A DNA stretch of 5,061 bases from SOIA01 sp050116035 (GTDB lineage Bacteria; Acidobacteriota; Aminicenantia; Aminicenantales; Aminicenantaceae), in the NCBI GenBank assembly GCA_050116035.1, contig JASFPJ010000265.1, positions 1 through 5,061 on the forward strand, read 5' to 3'. The notes beneath the pieces were generated by a model. It searched no databases. It was given only the letters and a program-made list of their open reading frames with translations, and was not told the origin of the DNA. Within the stretch, counting starts at the first letter, position 1. Every line of letters begins with the position of its first letter. Made by a program: the position numbers and the translations under genes. Shown here piece after piece: positions 1-5,061 of this stretch.

Positions 1-550
1 TATGATGGATGAGTTTCTGAACCTCCCGGCTGTGCGCAAAGCTCTGCCCTCCAATTTTGAGGATATCATGTCCCAACTTTACTATTTCAAGGGAAAATTC
101 CCAACATTGCCGGCGAAAAACCTGATTGGTGATAGATACATAATGGTAGGAGATGCCGCAGGCCTGAACCGTCCATTCAAAGGAAAAGGGATTAACTCAG
201 CCATCATTACAGGAATTCAGGCGGCAGAAGTGATTGTCAGCCACGGAATCTCTACTACAGCCTTTCAAAACTATCTGAAAGGCTGCTGCACACTGACAGA
301 CGATATTCCCTATGGGAAAGGATTGAGATTCTTGACCAACTTTGGCTCGAAATGCAGGCTTTTAGAGAGCGTTTTCGAAATAGCGAAGGAGGAAGATTCC
401 CTGAAAAATGCGCTCTTTAATATTGTATCCGGCCATGAAACCTACAAAAAAATTTGGCAAGAGACAAAAAGTTTTAAGCTCTTTTTCAGGATACTCTTCA
501 AAGTGATTTGCGGAAAATTCATAAGGGGAAAAAACGTTGTCAGGTCTTGA
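1..550 (+). CDS. FAD-dependent oxidoreductase, geranylgeranyl reductase family (C-terminal part; 5' end outside window)
   Basis: This is the 3' end of a flavoprotein; about 182 residues are visible and the frame is open to the left edge. The Met codons at 2 and 5 are unlikely to be the true start, because the family usually has about 350-420 residues and the N-terminal FAD-binding Rossmann motif is absent here. The diagnostic segment is at visible residues 47-76: VGDAAG, then RPFKGKGI, then a helix ending GIQAAEV. This matches the second FAD-contacting motif (GDAAG...P...G.GI..A...G..AA) of the geranylgeranyl reductase/FixC-like branch of the p-hydroxybenzoate hydroxylase fold. Such enzymes commonly reduce isoprenoid double bonds in lipids or quinones, but the substrate cannot be told from this fragment. 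The last 30 residues or so are basic and hydrophobic (KLFFRILFKVICGKF), which may help contact the membrane. The gene ends with TGA at 548-550; the next gene starts 125 bases later. Confidence 0.8.
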   Translation, partial: MMDEFLNLPAVRKALPSNFEDIMSQLYYFKGKFPTLPAKNLIGDRYIMVGDAAGLNRPFKGKGINSAIITGIQAAEVIVSHGISTTAFQNYLKGCCTLTDDIPYGKGLRFLTNFGSKCRLLESVFEIAKEEDSLKNALFNIVSGHETYKKIWQETKSFKLFFRILFKVICGKFIRGKNVVRS

Positions 551-616
551 ATCACTCTGGAAAAAAGATTCACTGCCTGTCAGAAAGTCAAATATTTCTG
601 TCTCACAAAGCCCCTC

Positions 617-645
617 TTGATTACAGGAAAGGGAGCTGATAGAAT
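617..645 (+). promoter_or_regulatory. Candidate sigma70-type promoter for the thiamine-binding protein gene
   Basis: TTGATT (617-622) and TAGAAT (640-645) are separated by 17 bases. They match the -35 and -10 consensus at 4/6 and 5/6 positions. Transcription would start near 652, giving a leader of about 24 bases before the ATG at 676. This is recognised by eye only; the organism's sigma-factor preferences are unknown. Confidence 0.4.
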
Positions 646-675
646 TTTTAGCTGAATCCAGGAGATAAAAAAACC

Positions 676-969
676 ATGATTATTGCCAATTTTGCCATAT
701 TTCCCACGAGTGAAGGGGCATCCGTCAGCCAATACGTCAAGGAAGCCATCAAAATCATCGAAGATTCCGGACTGAAAAATGAAACCGGTGGAATGTCCAC
801 TGTGATCGAATCTCCGGATCTGGCTACTCTTTTTCAGGTCTTAGAAAAAGCGCATGAGGCCATCGTGAAAATGGGAGCCCAAAGAATTCATATTGACCTA
901 AACGTCGACCACAGACTGGACACGGATGCCACTATCGACTCTAAACTCAAGGCCATCGGCAAAAGATAA
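676..969 (+). CDS. MTH1187/YqgV family thiamine-binding protein (DUF77)
   Basis: The gene encodes a complete 97-residue cytosolic protein, the normal size for the MTH1187/YkoF-like family (PF01910). Family members adopt a ferredoxin-like fold, assemble as dimers or tetramers and bind thiamine or a related pyrimidine at subunit interfaces. Features seen are an N-terminal beta strand (MIIANFAIFP), a helix starting near VSQYVKEAIKIIEDSG, the conserved GGMSTVIE turn-and-strand at residues 38-45, and the helix FQVLEKAHEAIVKMGAQRI at 53-71. The strand with an acidic/Arg ending, LNVDHRLD (75-82), follows. The start is well placed: AGGAG at 660-664 lies 11 bases upstream, slightly long. No thiamine transporter or biosynthesis gene is visible nearby, so the physiological role (carrier, sensor or salvage partner) is open. 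It stands between the oxidoreductase gene and a convergent gene and probably has its own promoter. Confidence 0.88.
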   Translation: MIIANFAIFPTSEGASVSQYVKEAIKIIEDSGLKNETGGMSTVIESPDLATLFQVLEKAHEAIVKMGAQRIHIDLNVDHRLDTDATIDSKLKAIGKR

Positions 970-1125
970 ACGAGTCATTCGCTCCAGCCTCAATTTCGGA
1001 CTGGACAACTCTCCCGCCGAGCCTCCTCAAGGCCTTTAGAGCTAGAAAAACGATTCAGCCAAGGGGGAAACATCTAAGGAAAAATCAAAAAAGCAACCTT
1101 ACCCGACTCTGCCGCGATCCCGAAT

Positions 1126-2007
1126 TCAGTCTTTTTCCCTCAAAAGAGGCCGGGTGAGACAGGTCGGACCCCCAGCTCCTTTCCTGGATATCTCTTCTCC
1201 CTCGTATTCATGGACCTGAACTCCTGCCTCTTCGAGCAAACGCTTTGTCTGTGGATTCCCGGAAATCATGATGCATTCACCTGGCGCAACAGCAAGCACA
1301 TTACAACCCATTGTCTCGAATTCTGTATCCGGGACTTCGAGGAGGCGGATTTCCCGTTGGAGGAGCCACTCCCGAAAAGGCACAGGAAGAAGCCTGGAAT
1401 AAACCACAGCCAGGTCGCGGCGGACCGGGCTAATAAGGGACATCAAATGCATGACATCTTCAGGGCCTTCCCAATGAGGGAGGGGAACTTTTACATATTC
1501 GTCAACACTATCAGAGGTGAGTTCCTTGAGCTGCCGGACTCCCTCTTCGTTCGTGCGGTAGCCCAGGCCCACAGCGATCGTTCGCTCGTCAATCCAAACC
1601 ACATCCCCGCCTTCCAGTTTTCCCTCGCCTGTAATGGACCCGATAATGGGAATCCCCAGTTCTTTAAGGAATTCTTCGGCTGCCAAAGGTTCTCCCTGAC
1701 GTTTTTCCTTCCCCATCCTGCACAACAGAGCTCCCTTGTCCGTGATTGCCAGAGAGTCATGGACGTAGATGGAATCAAGCCCGGTCCGGTCGTCTGCAGG
1801 TAGAAAATGGATCTCTGGAATGAATCTCTCAAGCAACTGAATGAATTCGTCATATTCCTCGACTGCCCTTCCATAATCTGGGGAAGATGAATAATTCAAT
1901 TCTTTCCATTGCGTCCGGATGTTTTCCTGGCTCAAGAATGCAGCCCTAGGGTGCTTGAGCAGAAGATATTTGATCCGGTTGACTTCGGACTGGCTGCCAA
2001 ATTTCAT
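1126..2007 (-). CDS. DDAH / amidinotransferase family hydrolase (guanidino-group modifying enzyme)
   Basis: This complete 293-residue protein has the pentein (amidinotransferase) fold shared by dimethylarginine dimethylaminohydrolase, arginine deiminase and related enzymes, which attack guanidinium carbons through a catalytic Cys. The N-terminus (residues 11-60, with KHPRAAF and QWKELNY) is typical of bacterial DDAH-like proteins. It is followed by YVHDSLAI (81-88), LEGGDVVW (131-138, the EGGD substrate-binding motif) and VGLGYRTNEEGVRQL (146-160, the GLSxRTN-like motif of DDAH). The presumed catalytic His187 lies in VMHLMSLI and the nucleophile Cys283 in GGPTCLTRP, so it should be active. 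The likely reaction is hydrolysis of arginine, a methylated arginine or another guanidino compound to citrulline or a relative; substrate is not resolvable by eye. No Shine-Dalgarno is obvious before the ATG (2005-2007), and the leader seems short. The gene converges on the thiamine-binding protein gene; no arginine-metabolism neighbour is present. Confidence 0.85.
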   Translation of the reverse strand: MKFGSQSEVNRIKYLLLKHPRAAFLSQENIRTQWKELNYSSSPDYGRAVEEYDEFIQLLERFIPEIHFLPADDRTGLDSIYVHDSLAITDKGALLCRMGKEKRQGEPLAAEEFLKELGIPIIGSITGEGKLEGGDVVWIDERTIAVGLGYRTNEEGVRQLKELTSDSVDEYVKVPLPHWEGPEDVMHLMSLISPVRRDLAVVYSRLLPVPFREWLLQREIRLLEVPDTEFETMGCNVLAVAPGECIMISGNPQTKRLLEEAGVQVHEYEGEEISRKGAGGPTCLTRPLLREKD

Positions 2008-2027
2008 AGGTTTAATCTTTACAGATT

Positions 2028-2033
2028 ATTATA
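2028..2033 (-). promoter_or_regulatory. Candidate -10 box for the DDAH-family gene
   Basis: On the minus strand the sequence is a perfect TATAAT, with its proximal edge 20 bases upstream of the ATG. Transcription would start near 2021, leaving a leader of about 14 bases. That fits the absence of a clear Shine-Dalgarno. No good -35 hexamer lies at 16-18 bases; TACAAA at 2056-2051 is the nearest candidate and is poor. This is a tentative call. Confidence 0.3.
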
Positions 2034-2154
2034 GCCTGAAAAATTGATTTTTTGTAGAAGACAGAACTTGTGCCTATCCTCCTGAAAAAGACAAAGAGCA
2101 ATCAAAATCTTCTCTATCACAGAGATAATGATACTCATAACTTGAATGATATGT

Positions 2155-2184
2155 TTGTGACTTCCGGTCTGATTCTGTTATATT
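2155..2184 (+). promoter_or_regulatory. Candidate promoter for the exported-protein cluster
   Basis: TTGTGA (2155-2160) and TATATT (2179-2184) lie 18 bases apart, matching the sigma70 hexamers at 4/6 and 5/6. They sit in the AT-rich gap between the divergent DDAH-family gene and the first ORF of the plus-strand cluster. Transcription would begin near 2191, just before the Shine-Dalgarno at 2197-2202. The rest of 2034-2154 holds no gene I can support. Confidence 0.4.
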
Positions 2185-2208
2185 TAAAAGGAGCAGAAGA
2201 GGTTTATC

Positions 2209-2388
2209 ATGAAAACAAAATTTTACTTGGTCATATTTACGATTGTTTCATCGGCTATTTTGTGTCAGGCTCAGCAAAAGGAATATACAATACAGGATTT
2301 CACGTTTTCAGACTTCAGCAAAGTAAAAAAGATAGTATTTTCTGACAGATTGAAAAAGGAGGTACGGTATGAAAAAGCCTTTGCCTGA
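2209..2388 (+). CDS. Small ORF with signal peptide, probably the truncated head of an exported-protein gene
   Basis: The ORF has 59 codons. AAGAGG at 2197-2202 is placed 6 bases before the ATG, an ideal Shine-Dalgarno spacing. The product begins with a basic N-terminus (MKTK), then a hydrophobic stretch (residues 5-18), then CQA-QQ at 19-23, which fits signal peptidase I cleavage after Ala21. Cys19 is a weaker alternative as a lipoprotein cysteine. The mature part would have only about 38 residues (EYTIQDFTFSDFSKVKKIVF and onward). The last 12 or so codons run through the Shine-Dalgarno of the next gene and overlap its start by 20 bases, so that tail is probably not selected sequence. I read this as the 5' remnant of a larger secreted gene. 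A functional small exported protein, or an ORF that couples translation to the next gene, remains possible. I do not recognise a family with confidence. Confidence 0.5.
   Translation: MKTKFYLVIFTIVSSAILCQAQQKEYTIQDFTFSDFSKVKKIVFSDRLKKEVRYEKAFA
2358..2362 (+). promoter_or_regulatory. Strong Shine-Dalgarno of the NTF2-like lipoprotein gene
   Basis: GGAGG, within AAGGAGGT (2356-2363), ends 6 bases before the ATG at 2369. It fixes that start and lies inside the final codons of the preceding small ORF, which would permit translational coupling. Confidence 0.7.
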
Positions 2389-2911
2389 GTTTTCCCTTGC
2401 TCTTCTCATTATTCTTCTTATTGTCGGCTGCAGGGCTCCTGCGTTGGACACGTCTTCTGACTATGAAGTGGTGAAGGAAAGCATCGAACAATCGATAGGC
2501 TGGGCCATCGAGAAGGATTTCGAAGCTATGTTCCGTTTGTGGGCCGACGACATGTTTCATTTCTGGCTGGTCTCCGAAAGCCAGGTGGTGGGCCTGGAGA
2601 ACTTTAAAAAATATGCCGAACGGTGGAAGGATCCCGATTTCCGTGGAACTCGCTTTGAATTCAAGGACTTGCGCATCGTGTTTTCCCGTTCCGGTGATGT
2701 GGCCTGGTATTCCTGCTTTCTCGATGATTGCGGCTCCTATAAAGGCGAGGAGACTTGTTTGGAAGACGTTTTCCAAACCGGTGTTCTGGAGAAAAGGGAT
2801 GGGCGATGGGTTCATGTGTTGATGCACGGAGCCTATCCTATTGACAAAGTTCCAGAGAATTATGTGAGGCGTTTTTATTCGGACCTGTTTGAAAAGAAAG
2901 AAGAAAAATAG
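2369..2911 (+). CDS. Lipoprotein with NTF2/SnoaL-like (DUF4440-type) domain
   Basis: The product is a complete 180-residue exported protein. Residues 1-20 form a lipoprotein signal peptide with lipobox IVGC, so Cys21 would be acylated; Arg22 at +2 argues against the inner-membrane Asp retention rule, which suggests the outer membrane if this is a Gram-negative. Residues 31-160 show an NTF2-like pattern: an N-terminal helix with EKDFEAMFRLWADD (48-61), VVGLENFKKY (73-82), a strand with FKDLRIVFSRSGDVAWYSC (98-116), then TGVLEKRDGRWVHVLMHGAY (137-156), the usual closing strands of the SnoaL-like superfamily. Such domains act as enzymes, ligand pockets or dimerisation modules, and no catalytic assignment is possible here. 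Three cysteines after the signal peptide (116, 121, 130) could form a disulfide in the periplasm. The gene overlaps the end of the small ORF upstream and is followed 25 bases later by the next start. Confidence 0.82.
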   Translation: MKKPLPEFSLALLIILLIVGCRAPALDTSSDYEVVKESIEQSIGWAIEKDFEAMFRLWADDMFHFWLVSESQVVGLENFKKYAERWKDPDFRGTRFEFKDLRIVFSRSGDVAWYSCFLDDCGSYKGEETCLEDVFQTGVLEKRDGRWVHVLMHGAYPIDKVPENYVRRFYSDLFEKKEEK

Positions 2912-2936
2912 CTGGCTTCGAGAAAAGAGGATTATT

Positions 2937-3105
2937 ATGAACGGAAAAAATCGGATTGCCTGCAACGACACCCTTTATGATGATGTCACAGGCAAGAATA
3001 ACACCCGACGGTAAGTATTTATTCTTCACATCTTATAATGGAAAAGGTCATATGGTTTATTGGGTGGATGACAGAGTTATTGAAGATCTGAAGCCAACAG
3101 AATTG
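2937..3105 (+). pseudogene. Headless 3' fragment of a PD40 (WD40-like propeller) gene
   Basis: An excellent start signal is present: AGAGG at 2926-2930, 6 bases before ATG 2937. That frame encodes only 25 residues and stops at 3012-3014. In the +1 frame, open from 2941 and running on to 3366, bases 2977-3105 encode a typical PD40-protein C-terminus: SQARITPDGKYLFFTS, then HMVYWVDDRVIEDLKPTEL. The same ending occurs in the large downstream protein at residues 276-323 (SPDGKYFFFTSG ... DLYWADFSFIDELKKT). The fragment thus holds one propeller blade and the C-terminal tail without signal peptide or other blades. A single-base change within the A6 run at 2945-2950 would put the good ATG in frame with it, but even then the protein would lack most of a propeller. 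It is most likely a deletion remnant; TTG 2956 or ATG 2977 could in principle start a short peptide. Confidence 0.65.
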
Positions 3106-3112
3106 AACCATG

Positions 3113-3117
3113 GGAGG
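3113..3117 (+). promoter_or_regulatory. Shine-Dalgarno deciding the start of the large propeller protein
   Basis: GGAGG lies 7 bases before ATG 3125. An in-frame ATG at 3110 would add only five residues, but it overlaps this site and has no comparable ribosome binding site of its own, so 3125 is preferred. The site directly follows the PD40 remnant. Confidence 0.7.
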
Positions 3118-3124
3118 AAAATTT

Positions 3125-5061
3125 ATGAAAGCAAAAATACTTTTTGCTGGAGTTGTGGTTTGTCTAAGTTTTGTCTTTTGCAGCCGCACCAGGCCGGACG
3201 ATTTTCAGGTTTTGACGGGACCCTACCTCGGCCAGAAACCTCCGAGCCTAGAACCGGAAATCTTTGCTCCTGGACTCATAACCACGCATTATTCTCAAAG
3301 CTATATCGCATTTTTAAACGATGGCCGGGTTTGTGTCTTTTCAGAAAGCACGGAAAAAGGACATGAAACGTATTACACCTATGAAAAAGGCAGGAATTGG
3401 ACAAAGCCACAGAGGTCTCCCTTTGAAGAGCTGCAGGGTCACCCCAATTATACCACAGGTCCCCTGGGCCGGAAGGTGTATTACCATTCTGGAAATCCGA
3501 CTCACCCCGATGATGACAAGCCTGATGACAACATCTGGACCATTGAATGGACTGGTTCGGGCTGGGCGGAACCGGAAGTGCTGCCCCAACCGGCCAACTC
3601 AGAGTATGGCGAAGCCTATCCTTCTGCAACGGCTGACGGCACAGTCTATTTCTTCACCTGGAGGAGAGAGGGTACCCGGGGAGATGATATTTGGTTCAGC
3701 CGCTGTATCGACGGACAATATCAGGAAGCGGAGCGGCTTCCCTGGCCCGTCAATACGGATTTTATTGAATACGATCCTTATGTCGCTCCCGATGAAAGTT
3801 TTTTGATTTTCGGTTCGGATCGTCCGGGCGGCTATGGAAAAAGCGACAATTATATCTGTTTCCGTAAAGACGACGGAAGCTGGACTCCTCCCATAAATCT
3901 GGGCCGCCCTTATAATTCTTCCAGTTTTGACCTGTGCGCTAATGGAAGTCCGGACGGCAAATACTTCTTTTTCACAAGCGGAAGAAATACAGATGTCGAC
4001 AAAGGCGATATCAGGGAAAAAACCGGTCAAGAGCCGGAGGATGATGCCGATCTCTACTGGGCGGACTTTTCTTTTATTGATGAATTGAAAAAGACCCTGC
4101 TCACTAAACGGAATGCCGCAGAGATCATCAAACGGGATTACATGGAAAATGGTATTCAGTCTGCCATTGATACATTGAATAATCTCTATTCGGATCAACA
4201 GAACAGCATTTTTTTCTCGCCATTTGAGCTTCTTTCCATCTGTGGAGACATGTTGACAGAGAAGAAAACTGGAGATGCCGATTTATTCTTTTCGTCCCTT
4301 GATAAAACATTGCCGAAAGATGTCTCGATCAAGGAAGGTTATGCCCGCATCTGTGCCATGAATGGTTTTGTTTCCAAAGGCCTGAAAATTTTCGAGGAGT
4401 TGAAGCTGGAAGATCCGGATTTTAATCTCAGTGATTCCTTGTCTGCTCTTGGATATCTCTTTACTCTCTACCCTGAAAGAACTGAAGAGGCTCTGTCTAT
4501 TCTACAGTTCACAGTGGAAAAATTCCCGGAAGATCCCTGGGCTTACTTCAGCCTTGCCCGGATTTATCGAAGGCTCGGCGACCTGGAAAAAGCCATCACA
4601 AACTGCCGGAAGTCATTGGAAATCCGGCCAAATGTCGGAGATATTTCCCAGCTACTGGAACGTCTGCTGGAGGAGCAGGAGCGGAAAAAGAAGCATGAAG
4701 AATCCTTCCCAATCCTCAAAGGCCCCTATCTCGGCCAGGAACCGCCGGGCATGACACCGGAGATCTTTGCTCCGGGGATTATATCAAAAAGCTATTTTGA
4801 ATGTATGGCATTTTTCACTCCTGATGGCAAAGAGTTTTATTTTATGTTATGGGGAGCCCCACATGGCGTCATACTTTTCACAAAAGAAGTAAGCAATCTA
4901 TGGATAAAACCTCAAGTTGTTTCTTTCTCAGGTAAATACAATGGGAAGTTCACTTTATCTCCAGAAGGAAATAAGATTGTTTTTAGTTCAAATAGACCAT
5001 TAGACGGTAGAGGAGAACCAATAGATTTTCATTATAGTTGGATTGTAGATCGAACTGATAC
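3125..5061 (+). CDS. Exported PD40 propeller - TPR - PD40 propeller protein (3' end outside window)
   Basis: The frame is open without a stop for 645 complete codons and runs off the right edge; I read each line of it by eye. Residues 1-19 form a signal peptide ending in FVFC, so Cys19 may be a lipoprotein cysteine, although Phe at -1 is atypical. The mature start carries GPYLGQKPP and PEIFAPGLI (32-52). Module 1 (about 32-325) has PD40 blades: YPSATADGTVYFFTW (165-179), YVAPDESFLIFGSDRPGGYG (219-238), FRKDDGSWTPPINLG (246-260) and SPDGKYFFFTSGR (275-287), ending DLYWADFSFIDELKK. Residues about 326-520 are helical and TPR-like, with a clear repeat at 470-503 (AYFSLARIYRRLGDLEKAI) and a charged end (LLERLLEEQERKKK). 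At 533 GPYLGQEPP restarts a second propeller, with FFTPDGKEFYFML (563-575) and LSPEGNKIVFSSNRP (612-626). These propellers usually bind ligands or partners outside the inner membrane; no enzymatic function can be assigned. Confidence 0.85.
   Translation, partial: MKAKILFAGVVVCLSFVFCSRTRPDDFQVLTGPYLGQKPPSLEPEIFAPGLITTHYSQSYIAFLNDGRVCVFSESTEKGHETYYTYEKGRNWTKPQRSPFEELQGHPNYTTGPLGRKVYYHSGNPTHPDDDKPDDNIWTIEWTGSGWAEPEVLPQPANSEYGEAYPSATADGTVYFFTWRREGTRGDDIWFSRCIDGQYQEAERLPWPVNTDFIEYDPYVAPDESFLIFGSDRPGGYGKSDNYICFRKDDGSWTPPINLGRPYNSSSFDLCANGSPDGKYFFFTSGRNTDVDKGDIREKTGQEPEDDADLYWADFSFIDELKKTLLTKRNAAEIIKRDYMENGIQSAIDTLNNLYSDQQNSIFFSPFELLSICGDMLTEKKTGDADLFFSSLDKTLPKDVSIKEGYARICAMNGFVSKGLKIFEELKLEDPDFNLSDSLSALGYLFTLYPERTEEALSILQFTVEKFPEDPWAYFSLARIYRRLGDLEKAITNCRKSLEIRPNVGDISQLLERLLEEQERKKKHEESFPILKGPYLGQEPPGMTPEIFAPGIISKSYFECMAFFTPDGKEFYFMLWGAPHGVILFTKEVSNLWIKPQVVSFSGKYNGKFTLSPEGNKIVFSSNRPLDGRGEPIDFHYSWIVDRTD
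3218..3283 (+). repeat. Internal duplication, copy 1 (mature N-terminal motif of propeller module 1)
   Basis: This encodes residues 32-53 (GPYLGQKPP...PEIFAPGLIT) of the large exported protein. Aligned without gaps to 4721-4786 it is identical at 50 of 66 bases and 16 of 22 residues, counted by eye. Most mismatches within conserved codons fall at third positions, as expected of old paralogous copies under protein-level selection. Confidence 0.8.
4721..4786 (+). repeat. Internal duplication, copy 2 (start of propeller module 2)
   Basis: This encodes residues 533-554 (GPYLGQEPP...PEIFAPGIIS), the counterpart of 3218-3283. In free-standing members of this protein type the motif follows the signal peptide closely, so its position after a TPR region marks a fusion junction. 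Sequence just downstream becomes markedly AT-rich. Confidence 0.8.

Noticed and set aside
581..600. Inverted repeat CAGAAA / TTTCTG as a terminator after the oxidoreductase gene
   Set aside because: The stem is only 6 A/T-rich pairs with an 8-base loop and no T-run follows, so it is too weak to call.
1075..1101. TAAGG / CCTTA hairpin in the convergent gap
   Set aside because: The stem has five pairs with a 17-base A-rich loop and no proper stem-plus-T-run structure on either strand. The T-rich tract on the minus strand is suggestive only.
1210..1803. A 197-codon open frame on the plus strand, antisense to the DDAH-family gene
   Set aside because: It lies wholly opposite a gene with clear catalytic motifs, its translation shows no recognisable fold, and no ribosome binding site precedes it. 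It is a shadow of the minus-strand gene.
2070..2345. A 91-codon plus-strand frame starting with GTG
   Set aside because: It has no good Shine-Dalgarno and overlaps the ORF at 2209, which has a proper ribosome binding site and signal peptide in another frame.
2315..2971. A 218-codon minus-strand frame
   Set aside because: It is antisense to the NTF2-like lipoprotein gene, whose lipobox and domain pattern make the plus strand the coding one.
3599..4198. A 199-codon minus-strand frame
   Set aside because: It is antisense to the continuous propeller/TPR frame on the plus strand and has no recognisable motif.
4431..4754. A 107-codon plus-strand frame in a different phase
   Set aside because: It lies inside the TPR-encoding part of the large ORF and reads as an out-of-frame shadow.
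1..5061. Mobile element, phage, CRISPR or defence system
   Set aside because: No transposase, integrase, terminal inverted repeats, regularly spaced repeats or defence-type domains are visible on either strand.

Overview
The window looks like an ordinary chromosomal stretch of a Gram-negative, secretion-rich bacterium. Its best clue is the right half: a same-strand run of exported proteins and lipoproteins built from PD40/WD40-like propellers, TPR-type helices and an NTF2-like fold. In my experience this mix is typical of Candidatus Aminicenantes and other Acidobacteriota-like lineages, but the assignment is an inference. Composition is moderate, about 45-53% G+C in most genes. No rRNA, tRNA, CRISPR array, transposase or phage gene is visible.

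Left part (1-2033): the 3' end of an FAD-dependent geranylgeranyl-reductase-type oxidoreductase enters from the left edge. It is followed, probably from its own promoter, by a complete MTH1187/YqgV-type thiamine-binding protein gene (676-969). A minus-strand gene (1126-2007) for a dimethylarginine dimethylaminohydrolase (DDAH)/amidinotransferase-family enzyme converges on it. It keeps the EGGD motif, the catalytic His and the C-terminal Cys. The 156-base convergent gap (970-1125) shows no convincing terminator or gene.

Right part (about 2155-5061, plus strand): a compact cluster follows a possible promoter, with good Shine-Dalgarno sequences at each start. In order it holds: (a) a 59-codon ORF with a signal peptide that looks like the head of a truncated gene (2209-2388); (b) an NTF2/SnoaL-like lipoprotein (2369-2911); (c) a headless 3' remnant of a PD40 propeller gene, out of frame with the nearest good start (2937-3105); (d) a very long open frame, 3125 to the right edge, at least 645 codons without a stop. 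This last ORF encodes an exported protein with a PD40 propeller, a TPR-like helical region and then the beginning of a second PD40 propeller. The second module repeats the mature N-terminal motif of the first, so it looks like a fusion of two paralogous genes. Base composition falls from about 52% to about 33% G+C shortly after the repeated motif.

The genes do not add up to a recognisable pathway. The right half is best read as a region where secreted propeller paralogues are being duplicated, truncated and fused. I see no clear new defence, mobile or biosynthetic system. The most notable points are the fused propeller-TPR-propeller protein with its composition break and the gene remnants just upstream.
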